A stretch of 37,068 nt of DNA from CAG-582 sp964551965 (lineage in GTDB: Bacteria > Bacillota_I > Bacilli_A > RF39 > UBA660). Of the stretch, positions 7,824 to 16,703 are shown piece by piece. Under the pieces are notes generated by a model. It saw nothing but the letters and a program-made list of their open reading frames with translations. It had not been told where the DNA came from and ran no database searches. The DNA lies in contig CAZKFB010000008.1 in the NCBI GenBank assembly GCA_964551965.1, positions 1 through 37,068 of the forward strand, read 5' to 3'. How positions within the stretch are numbered: position 1 is the stretch's first letter; every line of letters starts with the position of its first letter. Position numbers and translations under genes: made by a program.

Positions 7824-8216
7824 ATGAGAAATTTATTAGAGTATTTAAATCTATGTTTAGAATTTATTAATGAAAATCCAACAAAAGGTTTAATTAATAA
7901 TCTTTTAGTTAATATTCAAGGTAGTATAGACAAGATGACTATTGAAGAAATTGAGGGATTTGAGTTTGCTTTTGAAGCGTTAGATTTATTCTATCAAAGG
8001 CAAATTAATTCAATTGATATGCTTCATGCTTCATTAAAGGATATCAGTGTTTGTGAAAGTATTGAAGATGTTTTTGTCGACAAATTATCTAATTTAGATG
8101 GTTATGCTCAAAGACTTGCAAGTATTGTATATTTTATGGGTCGAGTAAGTGATATTATCAATATTAGAAGAAATGAAATACTTGGTACTCAAGATGAAAC
8201 TAATACTTTAAAATAA
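7824..8216 (+). CDS. Small helical protein of unknown function
   Basis: A 130-residue protein that looks entirely helical, with no membrane segment or signal peptide. I recognise no family. The sequence has regular hydrophobic spacing (for example IEEIEGFEFAFEALDLFYQRQINSIDMLHASL), suggesting a helical bundle or dimer. It forms its own unit with a promoter, an unusually strong ribosome binding site (GAAGGGGG) and a terminator, between the ribosomal operon and tilS-ftsH. Confidence 0.75.
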   Translation: MRNLLEYLNLCLEFINENPTKGLINNLLVNIQGSIDKMTIEEIEGFEFAFEALDLFYQRQINSIDMLHASLKDISVCESIEDVFVDKLSNLDGYAQRLASIVYFMGRVSDIINIRRNEILGTQDETNTLK

Positions 8217-8217
8217 G

Positions 8218-8238
8218 AAGACATATTAATGTCTTTTT
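8218..8238 (+). terminator. Terminator after the 7824 gene
   Basis: AAGACAT (8218-8224), loop ATTA, ATGTCTT (8229-8235), followed by TTTC; a 7-bp stem directly after the stop codon. Confidence 0.75.
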
Positions 8239-8290
8239 CTTGTTATTTTCATATATTTATAATATACTATTGAGTGATTTGAGGGATAGC

Positions 8291-9622
8291 ATGGACTCTG
8301 TTGACAAATTTATTGATTCTATTTCTATTGATCGTAGTGAGTACATTGTAGTTGCCTGTTCTGGAGGACCTGATAGTATGTATTTATTACATTTATTATG
8401 GTCTAAGGGCTTTAAAATTGTATGTGCTCATGTCAATCATAAAGTTAGAAGTATTTCTGATGATGAATATGAATTCGTTAAAAACTATTGTGAAGAACAG
8501 GGAATAATATTTGAGGGAACAGAAATTAATGAATACAGTGAGGATAATTTTCATGATTATGCAAGAAATTTCCGTTATAACTACTTTGAAAGTATATTAA
8601 AAAAATATAATTCTAAGTATTTATTTACTGCACATCATGGTGATGATCTAATGGAAACTATTCTTATGCGTCTAGTTAGAGGTTCTTCTTTAAAGGGATA
8701 TGCAGGATTTAAAAGTATAGTTGATAAAGTTAATTATAAGATAATAAGACCATTAATATTCTTAACTAAAGATGAGATAGAAAGTAAAGATAAAGAATTG
8801 GAGATACCTTTTGTAATAGATGAATCTAATTTAGAAGATCATTATACGAGAAATAGATATCGACATGTTGTACTTCCATTTTTAAAGAATGAAGAGAGAA
8901 AAGTTCATACTAAATTTTTAAATTTTAGCAATACTATTAATGAAGTAAGTGATTATCTAAATAAAGAAGTTAATAAATATAAAGATAATCTATATAAAGA
9001 TAATGTTCTTGATTTAAATGGGTTTAAAGAATTAGATAAGTTAATACAAAAGTTATTATTAGAAAGTATTATAAGTGATTGGTATCCCGACGATTTATTC
9101 TTAATTAATAATAATCATATTGATGCAATATTTAAAATGATAGATAATAATAAGAAAAATATTACTTTAGTATTACCTAGTAATATATATGTAATTCGTG
9201 AATACGATAAATTGATATTAACAAAAGAGAATAGAAAAGTAGAAAATATCGATGTAATATTCAATGATTCTTATTTCTCAGAAATAGGACTTATAAAAAT
9301 AGTAAATGAAAGTAATGATACGAGTAATTATACAATTAGATTAAATAGTAAAGATATTAAATTACCACTTCATATTATTAATCGTATAGATGGATTAAAA
9401 ATGAATGTTAAAAATATGAATGGAAGTAAAAAAATAAATGATATTTTTATTGATATGAAGATTGGCAAAAAGGAAAGAGATACATGGCCAATATTAGTTG
9501 ATGATGATGGCACTGTTGTATGGATTCCCGGCTTGAAAAAAAGCAATTTAGATGTTGTCAATTGTTGTGATTATGATATAATAATAACATGTGTAAAAAA
9601 AGGAGGAAATATTGATGAATAA
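8291..9622 (+). CDS. tilS: tRNA(Ile)-lysidine synthetase TilS
   Basis: A 443-residue enzyme that uses ATP to attach lysine to C34 of the AUA-reading tRNA-Ile, switching its charging from Met to Ile. The PP-loop SGGPDS is at about residues 24-29; AHHGDDLMETILMRLVRG and TRNRYRHVVLPFL are the family's next conserved blocks. The C-terminal region (WPILVDDDGTVVWIPGLKKS) matches the TilS C-terminal domain. The ATG at 8291 is preferred because GAGGG is at 8281-8285; an upstream in-frame start at 8240 would add a 17-residue leader lying across the -10 sequence TATAAT at 8258-8263. It overlaps ftsH by 8 bases, the usual tilS-ftsH arrangement (hpt is absent here). Confidence 0.94.
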   Translation: MDSVDKFIDSISIDRSEYIVVACSGGPDSMYLLHLLWSKGFKIVCAHVNHKVRSISDDEYEFVKNYCEEQGIIFEGTEINEYSEDNFHDYARNFRYNYFESILKKYNSKYLFTAHHGDDLMETILMRLVRGSSLKGYAGFKSIVDKVNYKIIRPLIFLTKDEIESKDKELEIPFVIDESNLEDHYTRNRYRHVVLPFLKNEERKVHTKFLNFSNTINEVSDYLNKEVNKYKDNLYKDNVLDLNGFKELDKLIQKLLLESIISDWYPDDLFLINNNHIDAIFKMIDNNKKNITLVLPSNIYVIREYDKLILTKENRKVENIDVIFNDSYFSEIGLIKIVNESNDTSNYTIRLNSKDIKLPLHIINRIDGLKMNVKNMNGSKKINDIFIDMKIGKKERDTWPILVDDDGTVVWIPGLKKSNLDVVNCCDYDIIITCVKKGGNIDE

Positions 9623-11576
9623 AAAGATAGATGCAAAACAAACTGTTCCATATATCATTTTGATGTTAGTTATATTCTCAGTTTTTGGAATGATGTTCTT
9701 TGGGGATAAGAAAAATAATGATTTAACTTATAGTCAATTACTAAATGAACTAAGTGAAGGTAGAGTAACAGAAATTGTTACTAGTGAAAGAAAAGCTGAT
9801 GGTTATTATGCTATAACTGGTAAATTGGACGGTTATAAGAAGAATGAATACTTTAGAGTTCAAGCTCCATTATCAGAAAATGTTCTAGATGTATTGTCTT
9901 CTTATCAAGTAACGAATGAATTTAAATGGGAAGTAGAAAAGAACCCAGAAAATAATAGTTTATTGGTTATTCTAATTAATGTAGTTCCATTAGTATTAAT
10001 TATTGGTTCTGGTATTTTCTTATTTACTAAGTTAAGTGGTTCTAATAAATCTAGTATGGATTTTGGTAGAAGTAGAGCTAAATTATCTGAAGATGGTGGA
10101 AAAGTTAGATTTAAAGATGTTGCTGGACTTGAAGAGGAAAAAGAAGAAGTTGCTGAATTAATCGATTTCTTAAAAAATCCTAAGAAGTTCCAAAAGTTAG
10201 GTGCTAGAATACCTAAAGGTGTTTTACTAGTAGGTCCTCCTGGAACAGGTAAAACATTGTTAGCAAAAGCCGTAGCTGGAGAAGCTAATGTACCATTCTA
10301 CTATATAAGTGGTTCTGACTTTGTTGAATTATTTGTTGGTGTTGGTGCTAGTCGTGTAAGAGATATGTTTAAACAAGCTAAACATTCAGCACCATGTTTA
10401 ATATTTATTGATGAAATTGATGCTGTAGGTCGTCAAAGAGGTACTGGTTTAGGTGGAGGACACGATGAAAGAGAACAAACTTTAAACCAATTATTAACGG
10501 AAATGGATGGATTTGGAGCTAATGAAGGTATTATCATTATTGCTGCTACTAACCGTCCTGACGTATTAGATCCAGCATTACTTAGACCTGGAAGATTCGA
10601 TAGACAAGTTACAGTTAGTTTACCTGATCAAAAGGAAAGACTTGCAATATTAAATGTTCATGCTAAGAATAAAACATTTGCACCTTCTGTAAATCTTGAG
10701 AATCTATCACGTCGTACTCCAGGATTTAGTGGAGCTGATTTGGAAAATCTACTAAATGAATCGGCATTACTTGCTGTTAGAAAGAATAAGTCAGCAATTG
10801 GTATGGCAGAAATCGATGAAGCAACAGATCGTGTACTTATGGGACCTGCTAAAACTTCAAGAAAGATTACTGATAAAGAAAAACGCTTAGTTTCTATTCA
10901 TGAAGCTGGACATGCTGTTGTTGGACTAAAACTAGAAGATGCAAACGACGTTCATAAGATAACTATCATACCTCGAGGTATGGCTGGTGGTTATACAATG
11001 ATGTTACCTAAAGAAGAGAAAATGGCAGTAACTCCGAAAAATGAATTACTTGCTCAAATTACTGGACTATTAGGTGGACGTGTTGCGGAAGAACTATATA
11101 TTGGTGAGATAACTACCGGAGCTAGCGATGACTTCAAAAAAGCCACTAAGATAGCTCGTGCAATGGTTACTGAATATGGTATGTCAGATTTAGGACCTGT
11201 ACAACTTGAAGAGAGAAGTGAGGGAGTATTCTTAGGAAGAGATTATAATAAATCTAAGAATTTCTCTGATGCCGTTGCCTTAGAAATTGATAAAGAAGTT
11301 CGTAAGATTATGAATGAATGTTATAAAGAAACAACAAGAATCTTAAAAGAAAATAAAAAGTTAGTTATGTCAATAAGCGATGCTTTAATGGAAAGAGAAA
11401 CTATTACTAAAGAAGAAATTGAAGAATTAGTTGCTACGGGACATATAACTGATAAAGATTCTGAAGAAACTGTTAAAAAGTTAAAAGAAAAGGCAAAAGA
11501 AATTGGCATTAAGGGTTATACTAAAATGACAAAAGAAGAACTTGAAGATGCTATTAAAAATTCTACTGAAAAGTAG
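9615..11576 (+). CDS. ftsH: ATP-dependent zinc metalloprotease FtsH with a Rho_N/SAP-like C-terminal tail
   Basis: A 653-residue membrane-anchored AAA+ protease that degrades membrane and regulatory proteins. Membrane helices lie at about residues 10-28 and 114-137 with an extracytoplasmic domain between. Walker A GPPGTGKT is at about 207-214, Walker B LIFIDEIDAVG follows, the arginine-finger region is RPGRFDRQ, and the zinc site HEAGH is at about 429-433. The last 35 residues are unusual: LKEKAKEIGIKGYTKMTKEE closely resembles the Rho_N (SAP-like) helix-loop-helix motif, which is not part of ordinary FtsH. The ATG at 9615 has AGGAGG at 9601-9606; the TTG at 9612 is less likely. Confidence 0.96.
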   Translation: MNKKIDAKQTVPYIILMLVIFSVFGMMFFGDKKNNDLTYSQLLNELSEGRVTEIVTSERKADGYYAITGKLDGYKKNEYFRVQAPLSENVLDVLSSYQVTNEFKWEVEKNPENNSLLVILINVVPLVLIIGSGIFLFTKLSGSNKSSMDFGRSRAKLSEDGGKVRFKDVAGLEEEKEEVAELIDFLKNPKKFQKLGARIPKGVLLVGPPGTGKTLLAKAVAGEANVPFYYISGSDFVELFVGVGASRVRDMFKQAKHSAPCLIFIDEIDAVGRQRGTGLGGGHDEREQTLNQLLTEMDGFGANEGIIIIAATNRPDVLDPALLRPGRFDRQVTVSLPDQKERLAILNVHAKNKTFAPSVNLENLSRRTPGFSGADLENLLNESALLAVRKNKSAIGMAEIDEATDRVLMGPAKTSRKITDKEKRLVSIHEAGHAVVGLKLEDANDVHKITIIPRGMAGGYTMMLPKEEKMAVTPKNELLAQITGLLGGRVAEELYIGEITTGASDDFKKATKIARAMVTEYGMSDLGPVQLEERSEGVFLGRDYNKSKNFSDAVALEIDKEVRKIMNECYKETTRILKENKKLVMSISDALMERETITKEEIEELVATGHITDKDSEETVKKLKEKAKEIGIKGYTKMTKEELEDAIKNSTEK

Positions 11577-11584
11577 AATTTTTT
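11557..11584 (+). terminator. Terminator overlapping the ftsH stop codon
   Basis: An 11-bp stem AAAATTCTACT (11557-11567) / AGTAGAATTTT (11572-11582) with a GAAA tetraloop. The ftsH TAG (11574-11576) lies in the 3' arm. Confidence 0.9.
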
Positions 11585-11585
11585 A

Positions 11586-11594
11586 TGTTATAAT
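11586..11594 (+). promoter_or_regulatory. Extended -10 promoter of the 11614 gene
   Basis: TGTTATAAT sits two bases after the ftsH terminator; the ATG is 19 bases downstream, giving a leader of about 12 bases with AGGTGAAGAG as ribosome binding site. Confidence 0.68.
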
Positions 11595-11613
11595 TTATAA
11601 TAGGTGAAGAGTA

Positions 11614-12369
11614 ATGAATAATAAGGGTATTAAACAATGGAAAGTGTATATTGTGCTAGTTATAATCTTTATTGCAGCACTAATAGGTGTATTCTATTTA
11701 TTAGAGAGTATGAAACAAAGTAGGAGAGCTTTACCGTTATCAACTAGTTCGACTTCAACAACATCTATGACTTTAGTAACGGGGAATACTGATGTTGTAA
11801 ATAAAGAAGAAACTCCTAAGACGGATGAAAAATTAGTTGCAACTCCTTTTGAAGCCCCTTTAAGTGATATTATTCATGGTCGTGTATTCGATGGTAAGTT
11901 TAGTGAGAAAATCATCTATAATAATGCTATATTTACATTCAACTGTAATAATTATGATGAAGCTGCTTCTGTATGTTTAGAAGGTAGTGGATTAATGGAT
12001 TACAATGGATCTTTAATTCCAATATTTACTTTTACTGATCAGAATAGTAATTATTTAAACTTTGCTCGTGATCTTTATATTATCATTAAGGATAGTTATG
12101 TATTCATTACAATGAATCATGTAGGTGTATCAGCCGGAAAGACTCTTGTATTTAAAACTGATGGTACAATGATTGGAGAAGTTTCTAATACAGTTACGGG
12201 TTATGTATTAAATGGTACGCAAATAAAAGAATTATATCCTAACTATACAGATAATAAATTTAATTTCTATTATTATGAAAATGGAACTATTAAAATAGGT
12301 TATTCAGATATAACGGATATAAAGAGAAAAGTTGAATTAGAAAGTGTATTAGGGGCAACAATTAGTTAA
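11614..12369 (+). CDS. Membrane-anchored surface protein of unknown function
   Basis: A 251-residue protein with one N-terminal membrane segment (about residues 10-32), a Ser/Thr-rich linker (about 43-60, LSTSSTSTTSMTLV) and an extracellular domain of about 165 residues that looks beta-rich. Two cysteines (NCNNYDEAASVC) could form a disulfide. I recognise no family. It is a single gene with its own extended -10 promoter between ftsH and parA. The Thr/Ser-rich linker is similar in style to the tails of the 289 and 17336 proteins. Confidence 0.7.
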   Translation: MNNKGIKQWKVYIVLVIIFIAALIGVFYLLESMKQSRRALPLSTSSTSTTSMTLVTGNTDVVNKEETPKTDEKLVATPFEAPLSDIIHGRVFDGKFSEKIIYNNAIFTFNCNNYDEAASVCLEGSGLMDYNGSLIPIFTFTDQNSNYLNFARDLYIIIKDSYVFITMNHVGVSAGKTLVFKTDGTMIGEVSNTVTGYVLNGTQIKELYPNYTDNKFNFYYYENGTIKIGYSDITDIKRKVELESVLGATIS

Positions 12370-12397
12370 TATAAATTAACAAATGGTAAATTATATG

Positions 12398-12406
12398 TGT
12401 TATAAT
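12398..12406 (+). promoter_or_regulatory. Extended -10 promoter of the parA operon
   Basis: TGTTATAAT at 12398-12406. The start codon of parA at 12447 has only a weak ribosome binding site (CAGTGATT at 12434-12441) compared with most genes here. Confidence 0.62.
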
Positions 12407-12446
12407 TAAGTATGTAGAAAAGATTAAATGAAAGCAGTGATTTTTT

Positions 12447-13235
12447 ATGGCAAGAGTAATATCTTTAGTTAACCAAAAAGGTGGAGTTGGTAAAACTACT
12501 ACTAGTATTAACCTATCAGCATCTTTAGGTAAACTAGGTAAAAAAACTTTATTAATTGATTTAGATCCTCAAGGAAATACTTCTACGGGTTTAGGTGTTA
12601 ATAAGGGAGATATAACGGGAAGTGTCTATGAATGTTTAAATGGAACTTCGACTGCCAAAAAATCTATTATTAAAACGAGATTTTCTAATCTTTATCTATT
12701 GCCAGCAACAATCAATTTAGCTGGTATTGATATCGAGTTAATCGAGATGGGACATGATGATCCTAAATTTAGAATTAATGATCAATTGAAAAATGCAATT
12801 GAACCAGTTAAAGATAAATTTGATTATATTATAATTGACTGTCCTCCTAGTCTAGGAATACTTACTACTAATGCTCTTGTTGCATCTGATTCGGTAATTA
12901 TTCCAGTTCAATGTGAATTCTTTGCTCTAGAAGGTATTACTCAATTACTTAATACGATTATCATGACACAAACAAGATTAAATCCAACACTTAGAATCGA
13001 AGGAGTTTTATTAACTCTACTTGATTCAAGAACTAATTTAGGATTTGAAGTTGTTGAAGAAGTCAGAAAGTTCTTTGGAGAAAAAGTATTTAATACAATT
13101 ATTCCAAGATTAATTAGATTAGTTGAAGCTCCATCGCATGGAGAACCTATCAATGAATATGAACCTGAAGGTAGAGCTGCTGAAGCATTCAATAACTTAG
13201 CTAAGGAGGTCATTCTAAGAGATGAGTCAAACTAA
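12447..13235 (+). CDS. parA: ParA/Soj chromosome-partitioning ATPase
   Basis: A 262-residue ParA-type ATPase that binds DNA as an ATP dimer and works with ParB in chromosome segregation and, in Bacilli, in control of initiation. The deviant Walker A motif KGGVGKTTT begins at residue 11, followed by LLIDLDPQGN (switch I/A'), IIIDCPPSLG (Walker B) and PVQCEFFALEG. The C-terminal EAPSHGEPINEYEPEGRAAEAF is typical of chromosomal Soj. The next gene, parB, overlaps its stop by 14 bases. Confidence 0.96.
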   Translation: MARVISLVNQKGGVGKTTTSINLSASLGKLGKKTLLIDLDPQGNTSTGLGVNKGDITGSVYECLNGTSTAKKSIIKTRFSNLYLLPATINLAGIDIELIEMGHDDPKFRINDQLKNAIEPVKDKFDYIIIDCPPSLGILTTNALVASDSVIIPVQCEFFALEGITQLLNTIIMTQTRLNPTLRIEGVLLTLLDSRTNLGFEVVEEVRKFFGEKVFNTIIPRLIRLVEAPSHGEPINEYEPEGRAAEAFNNLAKEVILRDESN

Positions 13236-14115
13236 TACAAGAAAAGCGTTAGGAAAAGGATTGGAACAACTATTTGAAAGTGAACAAATGGATTTTAAGA
13301 CATTTGAGCAAGAAATAGTTTCAACTACTCCAGAATCGGATATTCAACTTATTCCAATTGAAGAGATAAGAAGTAATCCTTATCAACCTAGAATACATTT
13401 TGATAAAGATGCTTTAGAAGAATTAGCTGAATCTATTCGTTTACATGGAGTATTTGAACCAATTATTGTTAAAAAGAGTATAAAGGGTTATGAGTTAGTA
13501 GCTGGTGAAAGAAGAACAAAGGCAGCAAAAATCGCTGGTTTAGATAGAATACCTGCTATTGTAAAAGAATTTAATGATCAAGAAATGATGGAAATAGCAT
13601 TACTTGAAAATATTCAAAGAGAGAACTTAAGTCCAATTGAAGAAGCTAAAGCTTATAAGAACTTCATGACTAAAATGAATATGACACAAGAAGAATTGGG
13701 TGCTCGTTTTGGTAAAAGTAGAAGTTACATAACTAATATTTTAGGACTTCTAAATTTACCTAAAAGTGTTCAAGAAGATGTTATGGAAAATAAGATTTCT
13801 ATGTCTCATGCTAGAGTTTTATCAAAAATCGAAGATGAAGATAAAATAGTTGAATTAAATAACTTAGTAAAAAATAAAGGTATAAGTGTAAGAGAATTAG
13901 AGAGTATTGCTCAAGGTAGTGGTATTCAAAAGAGAAATACGGTTGTTAGAAATACTCAAAGTGATTCTATTAAAGGTAAAATATATGAAAATCAATTGAG
14001 AGATTTAATCGGTTCTAAAGTAACAATTAGTAAGAATAAGATTACTATTCCTTACGCAACTTTAGCTGATTTAGATCGTATTATGGAAATATTAAATATT
14101 GAAATAGGTGAGTAA
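13222..14115 (+). CDS. parB: ParB/Spo0J chromosome-partitioning protein
   Basis: A 297-residue ParB: RKALGKGLEQLFE at the N-terminus (the ParA-contacting peptide), the CTPase/ParB-N domain with NPYQPRIHFD and AGERRTKAAKIAGL (GERR nucleotide-binding box at about residues 95-98), LLENIQRENLSPIEEA, and the HTH that binds parS (TQEELGARFGKSRSYITNILGLL), then a C-terminal dimerisation segment. ParB clamps onto parS sites and slides along DNA using CTP. AAGGAGG lies at 13203-13209. I found no consensus parS site (TGTTTCACGTGAAACA) in the window. Confidence 0.96.
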   Translation: MSQTNTRKALGKGLEQLFESEQMDFKTFEQEIVSTTPESDIQLIPIEEIRSNPYQPRIHFDKDALEELAESIRLHGVFEPIIVKKSIKGYELVAGERRTKAAKIAGLDRIPAIVKEFNDQEMMEIALLENIQRENLSPIEEAKAYKNFMTKMNMTQEELGARFGKSRSYITNILGLLNLPKSVQEDVMENKISMSHARVLSKIEDEDKIVELNNLVKNKGISVRELESIAQGSGIQKRNTVVRNTQSDSIKGKIYENQLRDLIGSKVTISKNKITIPYATLADLDRIMEILNIEIGE

Positions 14116-14116
14116 T

Positions 14117-14938
14117 ATGGATATTACAATATGGGATAAATTATATGATTTAATTTCTTCTCCTAAATTTTATGTTCCCGTAATTACTATTTGTATTACA
14201 TTTTTAATCATTAGAGGAATAAAAAGGGTAATTGCAAAATTAGTTACAAAGAATGCTAAGACAATCGAAATGAAGAGAAAGAATACAATCATTTCTTTAG
14301 GCCAAAATATTATAAAATATGTATTAATCTTATTTGCTGTTTTAATTATTCTATCCACTTGGGGTGTTAATGTAACTGGTATTATTACTGGTTTAGGAGT
14401 AGCTGGAGTAGTTGCTGGTCTTGCTTTACAAGATGCCTTAAAAGATATTATTATGGGTTGTAATATTATTATGGAAAACTACTTTGTCGTAGGAGACTTA
14501 GTTACTTTCAATAACTTTACTGGAGAAGTAATAGAATTTGGTCTTAAGAATACTAAGATTAAAAATGTTGATGGATCTGTATTAGTTGTTGCTAATCGTG
14601 AAATTAATCAAATATTAAATTTAAGTCAAAAAGCAAGCACAGTATTATTATCAGTATCTGTTGCTTATGAAGAAACGGAAGATAATGTTAAGAAAGTTTT
14701 AGATAAAGTATTAAAAGATATCGATAAGTTAGATATTAGCACGAAAAAATCCGAATATTTAGGTATTGATGCTCTTAAGGATAGTTCAGTTGAGTATTTA
14801 ATTAAAGCTTATTGCCGTGCTGGAGATCAATATGAACTTAAGAGAAAGTGTTTAAGTATTGTTAAAAAACATTTTGATGATAATAATATAAAGATTCCTT
14901 ATCCACAAATTGAGGTGCACAATGGAAAAAGAGTTTAA
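14117..14938 (+). CDS. mscS: MscS-family mechanosensitive channel
   Basis: A 273-residue small-conductance mechanosensitive channel that releases solutes on osmotic down-shock. It has two or three N-terminal helices (about 13-33 and 58-80) and the pore-lining TM3 with the Gly/Ala-rich GLGVAGVVAGLALQDALKDI, then the beta-domain (VVGDLVTFNNFTGEVIEFGLKNT) and the C-terminal alpha/beta domain. I chose ATG 14117, one base after the parB stop, with GGTGA at 14107-14111; a GTG at 14108 would consume this site. It overlaps the DUF951 gene by 17 bases. The parB-mscS-DUF951 order matches what is common in Firmicutes. Confidence 0.92.
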   Translation: MDITIWDKLYDLISSPKFYVPVITICITFLIIRGIKRVIAKLVTKNAKTIEMKRKNTIISLGQNIIKYVLILFAVLIILSTWGVNVTGIITGLGVAGVVAGLALQDALKDIIMGCNIIMENYFVVGDLVTFNNFTGEVIEFGLKNTKIKNVDGSVLVVANREINQILNLSQKASTVLLSVSVAYEETEDNVKKVLDKVLKDIDKLDISTKKSEYLGIDALKDSSVEYLIKAYCRAGDQYELKRKCLSIVKKHFDDNNIKIPYPQIEVHNGKRV

Positions 14939-15113
14939 GTTAAATGATAAAGTAGTTATGAAAAAACCTCACGCTTGCGGTTCTAATATATGGTTAATTG
15001 TTAGAAACGGAGTAGATATTAAACTTAAATGTCTTAATTGTAATCGTGAAATAATGATGGATAGGTTAGAATTTAAAAAGAAATTAAAAGGAGTTATCGA
15101 TGAAAAAATTTAA
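14922..15113 (+). CDS. DUF951 family small protein
   Basis: A 63-residue protein of the DUF951 family, conserved downstream of parB-linked genes in Firmicutes; function unknown. Family features are the KKPHACGSNIWLIVRNGVDI stretch and the C-terminal LKCLNCNREIMMDRLEFKKK; the cysteines (C..CxxC) could bind metal. The ATG at 14922 has GAGGTG at 14912-14917, and an upstream in-frame start at 14910 is not supported. It overlaps mscS and the following transporter gene at both ends. Confidence 0.9.
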   Translation: MEKEFKLNDKVVMKKPHACGSNIWLIVRNGVDIKLKCLNCNREIMMDRLEFKKKLKGVIDEKI

Positions 15114-16641
15114 AAGAATAAGAGATAAAATAACTTTACATCCAATGATGGCTTTTATCTTTTTAACAGCTTTCGTTATTTTATTGAGTGGTATCTTAGA
15201 TGTCTTTGATGCATCAGTTACTTACAATAGAATAAATTTAAGAACTGGTAATTATCAACCTACATTGGTTACTGTTGAATCTCTTTTAAATTTAAGTGGT
15301 ATTAAGTATATATTTTCTAATACGGTTTCAAACTTTGTTAGTTTTGCTCCATTAAGTATGTTACTTATTACTTTAATAGGTATAGGTATAATGGATAAAA
15401 GTGGATTTCTTGATACTTTGTTTTTCGTACTTACTAAAAGAATGCCAAAGACAGTCGTTACTTTTGTCTTCTCTCTTATTTGTGTATTAGCAACTATTAC
15501 GGGAGATTTAAGTTTTATTGTACTTATTCCTCTAGCAGCTCTTTTATTCAAATATGGTAAGAGAAATCCGGAAGTAGGTATAATACTTGCTTTTGCTAGT
15601 ATTAGTTTAGGTATGGGTATTAACTTATTTATAAGTAGTACTGATTCTACTTTAATTACGATAACAGAAAGTGCCGCCGGTTTAATAACTGCTGGATATA
15701 AAATAAATTCATTTTGTTATCTATTTATAATGTTAGTTGCAACATTTATAGGATGTTCTATTATAACTTATATTACAGAAAAAATTGTTGCTTCTAAAAT
15801 GGGTAAGTATGAAGAGACTGAAGAAATAGTTACCGATAAAGAAAAACTTACTAAAAAGGAATGGAGAGGCTTAATATTTGCTATTACGGGAGCTGTTATC
15901 TATTTATTAGTATTCATATATAATATTATTCCTTTTGCTCCGTTAGGTGGTAATCTAATAGACTATAGTCAAGCAAGATATATAGATAAATTATTTGGAT
16001 ATGATTCATTCTTCAATCATGGATTTGTATTCGTAGTAACATTCTTGTTTTTCTTAGTCGGATTACTATATGCGTATGGCACTAAATCAATTAATAATCA
16101 TCGTGATATATGTAATTATTTATCACATTCATTAGATGAAATAGGTAAAGTAATTATTCTAATATTCTTTGCTAGTATGTTTATTTCATTGTTAAAATAT
16201 ACTAATATTGGATCTTTAATTACGGCAGCTATTAGTAATATTATTCCATCAATTAAATTTGGTGGAATACCACTTATTTTATTAATTATGGTATTATCAA
16301 TTATTACTACTTTCTTCCAACCTTCATTGACAGCTAGATGGTCAATAATGTCTTCAACTATTGTTCCACAAATGATGACGGCTGGATTTACTCCTGAATT
16401 TGCTCAATTAGTATTCTCAACAGCAAGTAGTATAGTTTATGGATTAACACCAGTTATGGCATACTTTGTTATTTATATTTCTTATATGGAAAAATATGAT
16501 AAAGATGGAGTAAGTGTTACAAAGTGTATTAAACAAATAATTCCTTATGCAATATCTATTTTAGGTATGTGGATTTTATTATTAATAGTTTGGTACCTAG
16601 TAGGTATTCCTTTAGGATTAGGAACGTTACCAATATTATAA
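15100..16641 (+). CDS. AbgT-family transporter
   Basis: A 513-residue polytopic membrane protein of the AbgT family (p-aminobenzoyl-glutamate importers and, in some members, sulfonamide exporters). Family landmarks: HPMMAFIFLTAFVILLSGIL at the start, NFVSFAPLSMLLITLIGIGI, LSFIVLIPLAALLFKYGKRN with GKRNPEVGI, the hairpin SLGMGINLFISSTDSTL, and the C-terminal SLTARWSIMSSTIVPQMM and TPVMAYFVIYISYMEKYD. About 10-12 helices are apparent. The substrate cannot be told from sequence. It overlaps the DUF951 gene by 14 bases and ends the parA operon with a terminator. Confidence 0.85.
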   Translation: MKKFKRIRDKITLHPMMAFIFLTAFVILLSGILDVFDASVTYNRINLRTGNYQPTLVTVESLLNLSGIKYIFSNTVSNFVSFAPLSMLLITLIGIGIMDKSGFLDTLFFVLTKRMPKTVVTFVFSLICVLATITGDLSFIVLIPLAALLFKYGKRNPEVGIILAFASISLGMGINLFISSTDSTLITITESAAGLITAGYKINSFCYLFIMLVATFIGCSIITYITEKIVASKMGKYEETEEIVTDKEKLTKKEWRGLIFAITGAVIYLLVFIYNIIPFAPLGGNLIDYSQARYIDKLFGYDSFFNHGFVFVVTFLFFLVGLLYAYGTKSINNHRDICNYLSHSLDEIGKVIILIFFASMFISLLKYTNIGSLITAAISNIIPSIKFGGIPLILLIMVLSIITTFFQPSLTARWSIMSSTIVPQMMTAGFTPEFAQLVFSTASSIVYGLTPVMAYFVIYISYMEKYDKDGVSVTKCIKQIIPYAISILGMWILLLIVWYLVGIPLGLGTLPIL

Positions 16642-16668
16642 ACAAAGTAATTATACTTTGTTTTTTTT
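16641..16668 (+). terminator. Terminator of the parA-AbgT operon
   Basis: AACAAAGTA (16641-16649), loop ATTA, TACTTTGTT (16654-16662), then T to 16668; it begins on the last base of the stop codon. Confidence 0.88.
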
Positions 16669-16672
16669 ATTA

Positions 16673-16685
16673 TATAATGTATAAT
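16673..16685 (+). promoter_or_regulatory. -10 region of the first thioredoxin-fold gene
   Basis: Two overlapping candidates, TATAAT at 16673-16678 and 16680-16685, directly follow the terminator; GGAGG for the next gene is at 16693-16697. I cannot tell which is used. Confidence 0.5.
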
Positions 16686-16703
16686 ATTTATTGGAGGATG
16701 GAT

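Noticed and set aside
12370..14115. Search for a parS site near parAB
   Set aside because: No sequence close to TGTTTCACGTGAAACA was seen here or elsewhere in the window; parS probably lies outside.
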